Source: Dehalococcoidia bacterium UBA1123 (GTDB lineage Bacteria; Chloroflexota; Dehalococcoidia; Lucifugimonadales; UBA1123). From it: 48,359 nucleotides of DNA. Made by a program: the position numbers and the translations under genes. The notes below the pieces were generated by a model, which saw nothing but the letters and a program-made list of their open reading frames with translations, was not told where the DNA came from and searched no databases. Below are positions 8,556 through 16,593 of the stretch, piece by piece (the stretch's first letter is position 1; each line of letters starts with the position of its first letter). The DNA lies in contig DCAW01000173.1 in assembly GCA_002313895.1 (NCBI GenBank), forward strand, positions 1 to 48,359, written 5' to 3'.

Positions 8556-9575
8556 GTGTGGAAGACAGTGGGCCACGACAAGGCGGTCAGCGCTCTATCC
8601 CAGGCGCTGACCGACAACAGGATGTCGCATGCATTTTTGATAACCGGCGCGTCCAGGGTGGGCAAGATGTCGTTGGCGTTGGACATGGCGCGGGCATTGA
8701 ACTGCATTGGAGACGACCCGCCCTGCGGAGTTTGCGGCCAGTGCCGTCGGGTGACAGATGAGTTACATCCTGACGTTCGTGTGATCGGCTTGGAAAAGGA
8801 CAGCGACACAGGGCGTCTTAGGACGGTCATATCGATTGACCAGGTGCGCGAGGTTCAACGCGATGTGAGCCTGAAGCCATACGAGGGCAAATCTCGCGTG
8901 GTCATTTTCGATGGAGCGGAAAATCTCCGAGAAGAAGCAGCCAACAGCCTGCTGAAAACCCTTGAGGAGCCGCCCGATCAGGTCGTCATTATTCTGTTGG
9001 CGCTCGATGCTGCAAACGTTCTTCCCACAATACTCTCACGATGTCGTAGGATCGACCTACGCCCAATCGGCGCTGAGATCATTGCTGACCATCTCTATCG
9101 GCTGTACACCACGGACCGCCAGTTGGCTGAAGAGGTCGCCCGGATGTCTGGTGGTCGAATAGGATGGGCGATTCAGGCGACACAGGAGCCAGAAATGCTC
9201 GAGGCCATCTCCGACAGGCTCGACGCAGTAGAGCAGACCGTCGCTTCCTCGCTTGAGGCGCGATTTGAGTACGCGGAGCAACTGGCTCGTCGCTTCTCTC
9301 AGGGCAGGGCCGAAGTACTAGAAGAGTTGGACCTGTGGCTCGGATGGTGGCGCGACGTGATGGTTATTTCACAGGGCAAACCGGAACTGGTGTGGAACGT
9401 TTCGAGGTTGTCCGCGCTCCAGTCCACATCTGCCAGTACATCCCTATCCCAGGCTGCGGCTACGGTCAAGGCCGTTCAACGTGCCATCGACCTGCTACAG
9501 CGCAACGTAAATTCTCGGCTGACGATTGAGGAGCTAATGTTGGCCGTCCCAAACGTCGTGATTTCGCCGGCGTGA
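8556..9575 (+). CDS. holB: DNA polymerase III subunit delta' (clamp-loader)
   Basis: A 339-residue clamp-loader subunit starting from GTG 8556, 5 bp after the permease stop. Residues 1-170 form the AAA+ domain: TVGHDKAV, the P-loop GASRVGKM (31-38), a four-Cys zinc module at C50, C57, C60 and C63, then VVIFDGAENLREEAANSLLKTLEEPP, with a Walker-B-like strand and the delta' LLKTLEEPP signature, and the SRC motif in TILSRCRRIDL. The P-loop has Met where Thr or Ser usually binds magnesium. Delta' proteins often do not use ATP, so this fits that role better than gamma/tau. The C-terminal collar domain follows. The PSP1-like gene downstream matches the common holB-PSP1 order. Confidence 0.9.
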   Translation: MWKTVGHDKAVSALSQALTDNRMSHAFLITGASRVGKMSLALDMARALNCIGDDPPCGVCGQCRRVTDELHPDVRVIGLEKDSDTGRLRTVISIDQVREVQRDVSLKPYEGKSRVVIFDGAENLREEAANSLLKTLEEPPDQVVIILLALDAANVLPTILSRCRRIDLRPIGAEIIADHLYRLYTTDRQLAEEVARMSGGRIGWAIQATQEPEMLEAISDRLDAVEQTVASSLEARFEYAEQLARRFSQGRAEVLEELDLWLGWWRDVMVISQGKPELVWNVSRLSALQSTSASTSLSQAAATVKAVQRAIDLLQRNVNSRLTIEELMLAVPNVVISPA

Positions 9576-9649
9576 ATCTTCAGTCGTGACTCCGTCGCTA
9601 GAACCAGAATCCACGAATCACCATCACTCAACTCTCAGGAACACAACTC

Positions 9650-9868
9650 ATGTCGACAATCATAGGCGTAAGATTCAAGCGAAACGATCGAGTCCAGTAC
9701 TTCGACTCGGCTGGAATATCTCTTTCAGCAGGAGACAGAGTTGTCGTGGAAACCGAGGACGGGCCACGCGAGGGGTGGGTCGCCATTGCGCCGGGTCAGG
9801 TGGCGCACTCTGACTTGAAGGGTCCGCTCAGTCCGGCGCTGAAGCGAATTGAACCTGACTTCGATTGA
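9650..9868 (+). CDS. short PSP1/RicT N-terminal-like protein
   Basis: A 72-residue product, MSTIIGVRFKRNDRVQYFDS at its start, then LSAGDRVVVETEDGPREGWV. This matches the first part of PSP1-domain proteins (RicT/YaaT), which normally begin with GVRFK...YFDP...GDxVVVET and continue for another 150-200 residues with the conserved PSP1 core. Here the protein ends at ALKRIEPDFD. Just upstream is holB, the gene that often precedes RicT-type genes, which supports the relationship. AGGAA upstream is a fair ribosome site. It could be a genuinely minimal protein of this lineage or a truncated copy; no remnant of the PSP1 core is visible downstream, where the HNH gene ends. Confidence 0.65.
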   Translation: MSTIIGVRFKRNDRVQYFDSAGISLSAGDRVVVETEDGPREGWVAIAPGQVAHSDLKGPLSPALKRIEPDFD

Positions 9869-9889
9869 TCTCTTGCGCCTCCGCCAGCC

Positions 9890-10414
9890 CTATGAGGACA
9901 GCCAGGGCATGAAGGGCAGCCATTCGTCCAATATCTCCCTGTGATGGAACATATAGTAGGGATTTGGGCGTGGCGTGGTCGGCTTCGTCAGCAGGCGCAT
10001 TCTGGCCTCCTTGAGACTCGAGCCCGCTTTCGTGTGGTTGCACGGGATGCACGCGCTAACCACATTTTCCCAGACATGCTTGCCATTGCGAGAGCGCGGA
10101 ATGATGTGGTCCAGCGTCAACTGCTTGGATTTTTTCCCGCAGTACTGGCAGGTGAACCCATCACGATAGAATATCGCCTGTCGTGACAGACGTCGCCGCA
10201 TAACCGGACGTTTGACCATATAGAAGAGTCTGATAACTGACGGCGCAGGGAACGCTTCGGTGATGCTGTGGATGAACCCTAGGGCGTTTGCGACAAGCTC
10301 AGCTTTACCGCGTCCCATCAGCACGAATGCGCGTCTTACGGTGCAGACGTTGAGCGGTTGGTAATTCTGGTTTAACACTAATACAGGCGAGTTGATTGTC
10401 GCCGTGCCATTCAT
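9890..10414 (-). CDS. HNH endonuclease
   Basis: A 174-residue HNH nuclease. The core is CQYCGKKSKQLTLDHIIPRS, then GKHVWENVVSACIPCNHTKAG: two CxxC zinc pairs around the DH...N...C motif of the HNH fold. The N-terminus, VLVLNQNYQPLNVCTVRRAF, and the block GKAELVANA are those of the widespread HNH family in Cyanobacteria, Chloroflexota and Actinobacteria, whose cellular role is unclear. No intron, intein or phage gene adjoins it, so it does not look like a homing endonuclease inside another gene. It faces away from the PSP1-like gene, and the two stops converge with 21 bp between them. Confidence 0.9.
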   Translation of the reverse strand: MNGTATINSPVLVLNQNYQPLNVCTVRRAFVLMGRGKAELVANALGFIHSITEAFPAPSVIRLFYMVKRPVMRRRLSRQAIFYRDGFTCQYCGKKSKQLTLDHIIPRSRNGKHVWENVVSACIPCNHTKAGSSLKEARMRLLTKPTTPRPNPYYMFHHREILDEWLPFMPWLSS

Positions 10415-10607
10415 CTTTATCCACTAACAACATTAGCCCGAACAACCGAGGTGGTTCTTCTGCACGGTCATTGAGCCTCATTCAACCATTGGCGTGTTGC
10501 CCGAGTTTCCTCACAACTGTAACTTGCGGAGCGCAGAGGTTCTTTCGCTCACACAGGCATGTTATCAGTTTAGCTCAAAATCGCAACTTGGGCATCATCG
10601 AAGAGGC

Positions 10608-11297
10608 TTACTCGGCTTCAAGAGCGTTAATTTCAGCCTGCAAAATGTCCAGGGCTACCGCGAAGTCTGCCGGTATGAACCCTAAAGCGTCGGCTGGGAG
10701 CGCGCCTTGGATGTCCATGAATATAGGCACGATAGTCGATTCGGTGAGCGAATCCTCGACCGTTTGCTTTTTGTCGTCCACGATAGGCAATGAGACGTCG
10801 CCAAGCGCGTCGGTCAAGGCTCCGGTCGCAGCGGCGGCCTGGCCCCCAATTGCTGTCCCAGTGATGCCCGGCGCGACTGCCTCCACGCCAGGAGTCTGGA
10901 TTGTGAAGTTGTAGGCGAATCGTGCCATGCCTGTGATGAACACGCCGGCGATGGCGAGGCCGATTACCAGCCCCAAGGCCAGTCCGCCCAGCTTGTCGAC
11001 CATCCCAGACATGCCCAACGTGGCGGTGGTGAGAATCGGCTTGGCGATCTTGCCAATGAACCCGATTATCACAACGGACGCTATGATGATTATCGCGTAG
11101 GAAACGACAGTCACAAGTGTGTCGGAGTTGAGGGAACTTTCAAACAACCCGCCGATGTCGTCGGCCACTTGTCCCGCCAACACCCAGCCTACCAAGATGC
11201 CGACTGCGGTGAAGATCGCGCCGATGAGACCGGTCTTCATGCCCCATAATAGTCCCAAAACCAGTATGACGATGAGCGCAATGTCGAGCCAATTCAT
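10608..11297 (-). CDS. CvpA family membrane protein
   Basis: A 229-residue protein with four predicted helices in its first 145 residues, starting MNWLDIALIVILVLGLLWGM with the conserved GxxxGxI of the CvpA/colicin V production family (GMKTGLIGAIF). Helices follow at about 27-45, 62-82 and 100-125. A polar Ala-rich C-terminal tail of about 80 residues ends with a short acidic helix. CvpA proteins are inner-membrane proteins linked to envelope integrity and secretion; their mechanism is not established. It is the only gene in its transcription unit on this strand: the HesB-like gene upstream is separated from it by a strong terminator hairpin. Confidence 0.88.
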   Translation of the reverse strand: MNWLDIALIVILVLGLLWGMKTGLIGAIFTAVGILVGWVLAGQVADDIGGLFESSLNSDTLVTVVSYAIIIIASVVIIGFIGKIAKPILTTATLGMSGMVDKLGGLALGLVIGLAIAGVFITGMARFAYNFTIQTPGVEAVAPGITGTAIGGQAAAATGALTDALGDVSLPIVDDKKQTVEDSLTESTIVPIFMDIQGALPADALGFIPADFAVALDILQAEINALEAE

Positions 11298-11400
11298 CTT
11301 GTGACCTCGTTATTTTCCAATGCGGATTCAGAGGGTGTGAATTCAAATTCAAGACAGTTTATCACACGCTTTTTGGAGCGCATAGGTAGATTTGTACTAT

Positions 11401-11412
11401 GTTTACGTAAAC
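11401..11412. promoter_or_regulatory. perfect 12-bp palindrome GTTTACGTAAAC
   Basis: A perfect dyad 104 bp upstream of the cvpA-like start. Its right end merges with the first bases of the terminator hairpin that follows. It could be a regulator-binding site for the leftward cvpA-like gene or simply part of the terminator's A/T-rich flank. No second copy was noticed in the window. Confidence 0.3.
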
Positions 11413-11454
11413 AAAAACAGGGCAGACCAATCTCTGATCTGCCCTGTTTTGTTT
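11409..11454 (-). terminator. strong terminator hairpin downstream of the HesB-like gene
   Basis: A perfect 12-bp stem AAACAGGGCAGA (11415-11426) / TCTGCCCTGTTT (11438-11449) with an 11-base loop, extended to about 17 bp by flanking AAACA/TGTTT with one bulge. In the leftward direction it is followed by a T-rich run, so it should end transcripts of the receiver-like and HesB-like genes. In the rightward direction TTTTGTTTCTT also follows, so it may work both ways. Confidence 0.85.
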
Positions 11455-11475
11455 CTTAGTTAGCTCGCAAGGGTC

Positions 11476-11784
11476 TTAAGTGGCTATTACCATCCCATTT
11501 TGCAGTTGCAACTTTGCCTTTAGCGACCGCATGAACAGAAACTTCTTCAAATCAAGGTGAACATTGCTCACAAATGGCGCAATGGCTCTGGAAACCAGCA
11601 CTTCGACGTCGTCCTGTTTCACGATGCTGTAATTCGAAGTATTCCGGCTGCCAATGTAGGTATCGACCGATACCTCAGATATGCGAGTCGATCATGTGGA
11701 CATACATATGAGGTCCAGCGCTGCGCGGCCACCTTTGTTTTGGATATGCGCCAGCGCCTCTTCGCTAAATGACACGTTCAACAT
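11476..11784 (-). CDS. HesB-like / CC-Se motif (seleno)protein with in-frame TGA
   Basis: From ATG 11784 (GGAGG five bases upstream) the frame reads MLNVSFSEEALAHIQNKGGR, AALDLICMST, then TGA at codon 31 (11694-11692). It continues in the same frame as STRISEVSVDTYIGSR to VEVLVSRAIAPF and HLDLKKFLFMRSL, ending at TAA 11476: 103 codons including the stop. The overall shape (start helix EALxHIxxKGG, a Cys/TGA site near 28-31, a final DLKKFLFxxSL) resembles the small IscA/HesB-like proteins that exist in Cys and selenocysteine forms. A 7-bp hairpin with a GGUC loop begins 16 bases after the TGA, as in bacterial SECIS elements. Either the TGA encodes selenocysteine or it is a nonsense mutation of a Cys codon. 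No sel gene is in the window to decide. Confidence 0.6.
11658..11675 (-). promoter_or_regulatory. SECIS-like hairpin downstream of the in-frame TGA
   Basis: On the minus strand AGGTATC-GGTC-GATACCT forms a perfect 7-bp stem with a 4-base loop whose first two bases are G. The loop G is 23-24 bases after the TGA at 11694-11692, inside the 16-37 base window reported for bacterial SECIS elements. Seen in the sequence; function is inferred. A chance 7-bp hairpin cannot be excluded. Confidence 0.4.
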
Positions 11785-11882
11785 ATTTGCCTCCAATCAT
11801 CCTCTTGACTATGCGTACGAGGCCGGCTCACAATCAGGTGTTTCTTTCACAAGTCAGATGCGGCGTTTCAAGAATGGGTTCA

Positions 11883-12257
11883 TTAAGCGGTCGAATCGGC
11901 GTACTGTGCGATGACTCGCGGCATATCCCGACTAAACTCGCCTTTAGACAACACCTGGTCACATCCCAGGCTCCGCGCCAGTTCCATCCCTTTGATATCT
12001 GAGTGAGGGCCGAAGGCGACGAGTTTCGTTTCAGAGTTCCGGGTTTTAAGTTCTTCTAAAACCTTCGGCCAGACATCAGGATCTCCCTCCAAGTCGACTA
12101 ATGCCAACGTCGGGGCCTGCTCTTGGTACGCATTCCAGAAATCGGCCTCAGTGTTAGTGAGCCTCATCGTCAGACCCGCCTGTTTGGCCGCGTTCATGAT
12201 GCGAGGGAGAAAGAACAGGTTCTGCCCTAGCACGAATACTTTTTTATCTTCGGTCAT
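11883..12257 (-). CDS. degenerate response-regulator receiver-like protein
   Basis: A 124-residue single-domain protein that fits the CheY-like alternating strand-helix plan: strand KVFVLGQN, helix, a candidate phospho-site Asp55 in LALVDLEGDP, strand TKLVAFGPHSD, and Lys near 104 in DQVLSKGEF. The acidic pair normally after strand 1 is missing (LGQN), so phosphorylation by the usual route is doubtful and it may be a pseudo-receiver. No histidine kinase or output domain is nearby. It is 98 bp upstream of the HesB-like gene on the same strand and could share its transcript. Similar stand-alone receiver-like proteins are common in Chloroflexota; function unknown. Confidence 0.65.
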   Translation of the reverse strand: MTEDKKVFVLGQNLFFLPRIMNAAKQAGLTMRLTNTEADFWNAYQEQAPTLALVDLEGDPDVWPKVLEELKTRNSETKLVAFGPHSDIKGMELARSLGCDQVLSKGEFSRDMPRVIAQYADSTA

Positions 12258-12431
12258 ACATCTGCCTTGGCGTGTGCGTTCGGAAGAAGTTAATTATTGG
12301 GTAAGCATAACATGGAGCAACGATAAAGCAATTTCAAAGGGGGCCACCAGAGCGAATTGACGGCGTCAGACCGGAATCAGCATCGTTGGGATTACAGCAG
12401 AAATTAATCAGAGAGTTTACAGTCTTCCAAG

Positions 12432-12440
12432 TGCTATAAT
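12432..12440 (+). promoter_or_regulatory. extended -10 promoter (TGCTATAAT) for the M16 peptidase
   Basis: TGCTATAAT ends at 12440, 56 bp before the peptidase start. The TGN extension compensates for the lack of a good -35 box; TTTACA lies too close. Leader transcription would begin near 12447. Confidence 0.5.
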
Positions 12441-12496
12441 TCCACAGGTCGAGCCGTGGAGTCAGCACATCCCCCAAATCCGGTCCGGAGCGATTA

Positions 12497-15148
12497 ATGG
12501 TCTCTATCTCTTTCGATAAATTCACCCTTTCAAATGGTCTCGATGTAATCCTGTCTGAGGACCACTCATTGCCCGTTGCGGCTGTGAACCTCTGGTATCA
12601 TGTAGGCTCCCAGAATGAAGAGCCTGGACGCACCGGATTCGCCCACCTCTTCGAGCACGTAATGTTCGAAGGCTCGAAGCACCACAACAAGAGCTACTTC
12701 GAACCGCTTCAAAAGGTTGGAGCAAACCTGAACGGTTCCACGTCCCCAGACCGCACAAACTACTGGGAAAACGTGCCTTCCAATTATCTCGAGTTGGCAT
12801 TGTGGTTGGAGTCCGACCGCATGGGATTCTTGCTGGACGCTCTGGACCAGGACCGGTTTGAGATTCAGCGCGAAGTCGTGAAAAACGAGCGGCGCCAGAG
12901 CTATGAGAATCGACCCTACGGCATGGCTCCCATGATAATTCAGCCGAACCTATTTCCCGCTCCTCACCCGTACAACTGGACGACTATTGGCGACCCGGCG
13001 GATCTCGACGCGGCGTCCTTGGACGACATCAAAGCGTTTTTCTCGAAATTTTACTCACCGTCTAACGCCAGTCTCGCCATTGTCGGCGACTTCGATTCTG
13101 AGGCGACTCGCAGGATGGTGGAGAGCTACTTTGGAGACATCCCAGCAGGCCCGTCAATCGACAGAGTTGGGCGCATGGATTCCAGGCTCAGCGGGCAAGT
13201 TACGCTCACAACCTCCGATAGCGTGCAACTGTCAAGGTTGTACCTGAACTGGCCGACCAATCCGAATTTCACGCGACTGCAAGCCCCGACCGACCTGTTG
13301 GCGACGATCCTCGGCGGAGGCAAAAGCTCTAGGCTCTACAAGTCCCTGGTCTACGAACGCAGGATTGCGCGTGAGATCAGTGTTTATGACTACGGCCAGG
13401 AAATTGCAGGCGAGTTCACGATTCAGGCCACCGCGAACCCTGGTCACTCCACAGAGGAGATCGAAACGGCTATCATTGAAGAAATCGAAAGACTGAAGAC
13501 CGAGACGCCGACCGAGGCAGAGATTGCCAGGGCCAAGAACCGCATTGAGACAAGTCACATTATGCAGTTGGAGCGGTTCGGAGGTTTTGGTGGCCGAGCC
13601 GACCAGCTTAACTACTACAACACGCTCACCGGAGACCCAGAGGCGATTAACACCGACGTGGACCGGTACATGGCTGTCGAGCCTGAAGAGATCAGAGCAG
13701 CAGCAGCGTTGCTTGGTGGAAATGTCGTTAAATTGACTGTTCACCCCGAAGCCAGCCGTCAGACAATCGCCTCATCGGTGGACCGCGCATCGACTCCGTC
13801 GCCTGCAGCGCAACCTCGGTTCACCTCGCCGATTCCAAAACGCGGGAAGTTGTCTAACGGCCTGGAAGTGGTCCACCTCGAAAAGAGTGGCGTTCCCGTC
13901 GTGGCATTTGGGTTGGTGCTGTCCGGTGGCGCGTTGGACGATCCTGAAAGCAAGTCAGGGCTGGCTAGCCTCACCGCAAGCATGCTGGCAGAAGGGACCG
14001 GAACCCGGAGCAGCATCCAGATTGCTGAAGAACTGGAGTTCCTGGGCACCAACCTCCGTAACCATGCCAATCGTGAGTACGCGATGGTATCCAGCGATTC
14101 CCTGAAAACGAATTGGAAGGACACACTGAACATTCTGAGCGATGTCGTCTTGAACTCGGCGTTCCCCGACCATGAATTGGAGCGCTTGCGTAAGAACCTG
14201 CTGACAGACCTGGACAGAATCTCCGACAGTCCGATGGCGATTGCCGGCCGAGCGGCCCGTTCGCTCTACTACGGGCCAGGGACGCCCTACGGCCATCCAC
14301 TGACTGGAAACCAACAGTCCGTAGCCTCTATAACCAGGGACGATTTGCTGGGATACTATGACTCTCATTTCGGCCCTGATAAAGCCACCTTCGTCGTTGT
14401 TGGCGACCTTTCGTTCGAAGAGGCGATGGAGGCCGCTGAGTCCAACTTTGGAGAATGGAAGCAGTTGAGCGGCGCCAGCTCCAATGGCGTGTCGTCGATC
14501 GCGAATCATCCGTCACCCACTCAGATATACATCGCCGACAAGCCCGGCGCGGCCCAATCTGTGATTCGCGCCGGTCACCTGACCATCCCCCGGAGCCACG
14601 AAGATTACCTGTCGCTGAACATGCTCAATTTCATTTTCGGCGGCCAGTTTATGGCCCGACTTAACAGCAACTTGAGGCAGGACAAAGGGTATAGCTACGG
14701 CTACAATTCCATGATCGACTGGAGCATCGGGCCCTCGATGTTCATGGTCGGAGGCGGAGTTCAAACCGCCGTGACCAAAGAGGCGTTGATCGAGACACTC
14801 AAGGAGTTCGAAGAGATCAAAGGCTCGCGTCCTGTGACCTCTGAAGAGTATTCCGACGCCCGCGATGGCATACTCCGGGCGCTCCCCGGCCAATTTGAGA
14901 CGATGCACCAGGTTCTGCAACAACTGACTCGAATGGTGATATTCGGCCTCCCGGACGACTACTTCGCTACCTTCGAGGACCGATTATCTGAAGTCACGCT
15001 GGATGACGTTCATCGGGCCAGCGACATGCTGGACACAGACCATTTGAGCATCCTCGTGGTAGGCGACGGCTCCGAGATTGAATCAGGGATCAGCGAACTT
15101 GGCCTCTCGGTATCCAAAGTGGATTACGAAGGCAGGCCACTGGCTTAG
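12497..15148 (+). CDS. M16 family zinc metallopeptidase, fused two-half form
   Basis: An 883-residue insulinase/pitrilysin family protein holding two M16 halves in one chain. The N-terminal half has the inverted zinc motif HLFEH (His50, Glu53, His54) and the downstream Glu in VVKNERRQ near 131, so it is catalytic. The C-terminal half (from about 450) starts KRGKLSNGLEVVHLEKSGVP and keeps the fold but has LASLTASMLAEG where HXXEH should be, so it is the inactive partner, with a YSYGYNS substrate-cradle segment near 735. Processing-peptidase-like proteins of this type degrade or trim peptides. GGAG at 12486-12489 is the ribosome site. No signal peptide is visible, so it is probably cytosolic. 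Confidence 0.93.
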   Translation: MVSISFDKFTLSNGLDVILSEDHSLPVAAVNLWYHVGSQNEEPGRTGFAHLFEHVMFEGSKHHNKSYFEPLQKVGANLNGSTSPDRTNYWENVPSNYLELALWLESDRMGFLLDALDQDRFEIQREVVKNERRQSYENRPYGMAPMIIQPNLFPAPHPYNWTTIGDPADLDAASLDDIKAFFSKFYSPSNASLAIVGDFDSEATRRMVESYFGDIPAGPSIDRVGRMDSRLSGQVTLTTSDSVQLSRLYLNWPTNPNFTRLQAPTDLLATILGGGKSSRLYKSLVYERRIAREISVYDYGQEIAGEFTIQATANPGHSTEEIETAIIEEIERLKTETPTEAEIARAKNRIETSHIMQLERFGGFGGRADQLNYYNTLTGDPEAINTDVDRYMAVEPEEIRAAAALLGGNVVKLTVHPEASRQTIASSVDRASTPSPAAQPRFTSPIPKRGKLSNGLEVVHLEKSGVPVVAFGLVLSGGALDDPESKSGLASLTASMLAEGTGTRSSIQIAEELEFLGTNLRNHANREYAMVSSDSLKTNWKDTLNILSDVVLNSAFPDHELERLRKNLLTDLDRISDSPMAIAGRAARSLYYGPGTPYGHPLTGNQQSVASITRDDLLGYYDSHFGPDKATFVVVGDLSFEEAMEAAESNFGEWKQLSGASSNGVSSIANHPSPTQIYIADKPGAAQSVIRAGHLTIPRSHEDYLSLNMLNFIFGGQFMARLNSNLRQDKGYSYGYNSMIDWSIGPSMFMVGGGVQTAVTKEALIETLKEFEEIKGSRPVTSEEYSDARDGILRALPGQFETMHQVLQQLTRMVIFGLPDDYFATFEDRLSEVTLDDVHRASDMLDTDHLSILVVGDGSEIESGISELGLSVSKVDYEGRPLA

Positions 15149-15217
15149 GCTCTGGTTCAAAATGAGATCGGACCCAACTCAATATCTGATCGCTGATGGC
15201 TAAGCCCCCGAGATGGA

Positions 15218-16150
15218 GTGTCGCAATTGTCAACCGAGTACCGACCACTGCGCCTGATGGACACATTTCGGAACCTCTTCTACACGCCAATCTATGTGGC
15301 AGTGGCAGGAGGATTTTTTTACGCTGAAGGCCTGAACGTCGAGTTCAGCACGGTTCCCGAAGGCCAGCCTGCGATGGATATGCTGAGGTCTGGGGCCGTT
15401 GACATCGCGCAGACCGGGATCAGCCGCAGTCTCATGGACCTGGACGAAGGAAAAGAGGACGCGCCGCTCCACATTGCGGAGATCAACCAGCGAGACGGCT
15501 TTTTTCTACTGTCACGTATCCCCGTAGAAAACTGGGCATGGAAGGACCTGGAAGGCTCGTCGTTGATACCCATCGGATTCACTCCGGTGCCGTGGAACCC
15601 TCTCAGGACAGTGTTGAAGAACAACGGTGTCGATCTGGATGCCATCAATCTGATTGGAGGACTGTCTGCCGCTGAAGCCATCGACCGCTTCAGAAATGGG
15701 CAGGCCGACTACCTCCACATTCTTCACCCTTTCGCCCAGACGTTGATTGAGGGCGGCATCGGTCATATGGCGGCGTCGATGGGGCCGGAGCTTGGATATA
15801 TCTGCTATAGTTCGTTTGCGGCCACGCCCAGCTATATTGACGATAATCCAGAAACAGTGCAGGCGTTCGTAACCGGGTTTCACAAAGCCTTGAACTGGGT
15901 TGCCGAGAGCGACGCTCAGGCGATAGCAGAGCGCGTTTCGCCTTTCTTTCCTGATATATTGCCTGAGTCATTGGCGAGTGGGATAGGGCAGTATAAGATT
16001 CAAGAAACATGGCCGCGAGATGCGCTGATTGGCGAAGATGGGTACGACTCGATGCGCGACATCCTGATCGACGGAGGGTTAGTCACCGGACGTCACCCAT
16101 ACCAAAGGCTCGTGAGGCCAGAGTTCGCCCGAAACGCGATGGATGCGTAG
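15218..16150 (+). CDS. NMT1/THI5-like ABC substrate-binding protein without signal peptide
   Basis: A 310-residue protein of the NMT1/THI5-like type, a periplasmic-binding-protein fold used for taurine, nitrate, pyrimidine precursor or aromatic ligands. Seen: LRLMDTFRNLFYTPIYVAVA, GGFFYAEGLNVEF, the ligand-loop pattern SGAVDIAQTGISR, and a late ETVQAFVTGFHKALNW helix. No signal peptide or lipobox precedes it, and no permease or ATPase follows, so it may be a cytosolic sensor or enzyme-like relative rather than a transporter component. GTG 15218 is used; TTG 15227, eight bases after a GGAG, is equally plausible and would shorten it by three residues. It lies 3 bp upstream of the NUDIX gene, suggesting co-expression. 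Confidence 0.8.
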   Translation: MSQLSTEYRPLRLMDTFRNLFYTPIYVAVAGGFFYAEGLNVEFSTVPEGQPAMDMLRSGAVDIAQTGISRSLMDLDEGKEDAPLHIAEINQRDGFFLLSRIPVENWAWKDLEGSSLIPIGFTPVPWNPLRTVLKNNGVDLDAINLIGGLSAAEAIDRFRNGQADYLHILHPFAQTLIEGGIGHMAASMGPELGYICYSSFAATPSYIDDNPETVQAFVTGFHKALNWVAESDAQAIAERVSPFFPDILPESLASGIGQYKIQETWPRDALIGEDGYDSMRDILIDGGLVTGRHPYQRLVRPEFARNAMDA

Positions 16151-16153
16151 CTG

Positions 16154-16516
16154 GTGCCCAATCAAACCGTTGATAAGGCTGTGGCCTATATTACCTGTGA
16201 TGGAAAACTTCTGGTGTTTGACCATCCGGGCATACCTGAAACAGGGACACAGGTTCCTGCCGGGGCCATCGCGCCCGGAGAACCGCCTGCTGAAGCGGCC
16301 ATGAGAGAAGCCTTCGAGGAAACCGGCCTGACATCGCTTGTCATGCGGAGATTTCTGGGAGAGCGGGCGTTCGATATTGCGCCTTTCGGTAGAGACGAAA
16401 TTTATCACCGATACTTTTTTCATCTGGAGTATGAGGACGACTCACCTGACCGCTGGAGACACTTCGAGGAACAGCCGTACGACGGCGGCGAGCCTGTGGA
16501 ATTCGAGCTATACTAG
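16154..16516 (+). CDS. NUDIX hydrolase, C-terminus cut by an in-frame TAG
   Basis: A 120-residue NUDIX hydrolase (cleaves nucleoside diphosphates linked to X) from GTG 16154. The Nudix box GX5EX7REUXEEXGU is perfect at residues 37-59: GAIAPGE...REAFEETGL. The frame stops at TAG 16514-16516 after EFELY, then continues without interruption as VDMPSDAVELTAGKGELLHM to TGA 16595-16597. That TGA overlaps the next gene's GTG as GTGA, just as expected for the original end of a coupled gene. Related proteins usually have Trp at the TAG position, so TGG to TAG is likely. The conserved box is upstream of the stop, so the shortened protein may still be active. Confidence 0.85.
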   Translation: MPNQTVDKAVAYITCDGKLLVFDHPGIPETGTQVPAGAIAPGEPPAEAAMREAFEETGLTSLVMRRFLGERAFDIAPFGRDEIYHRYFFHLEYEDDSPDRWRHFEEQPYDGGEPVEFELY

Positions 16517-16593
16517 GTCGATATGCCGTCTGACGCGGTGGAGTTAACTGCGGGGAAGGGCGAGCTCCTTCACATGATCAACGAGGTCACGTC

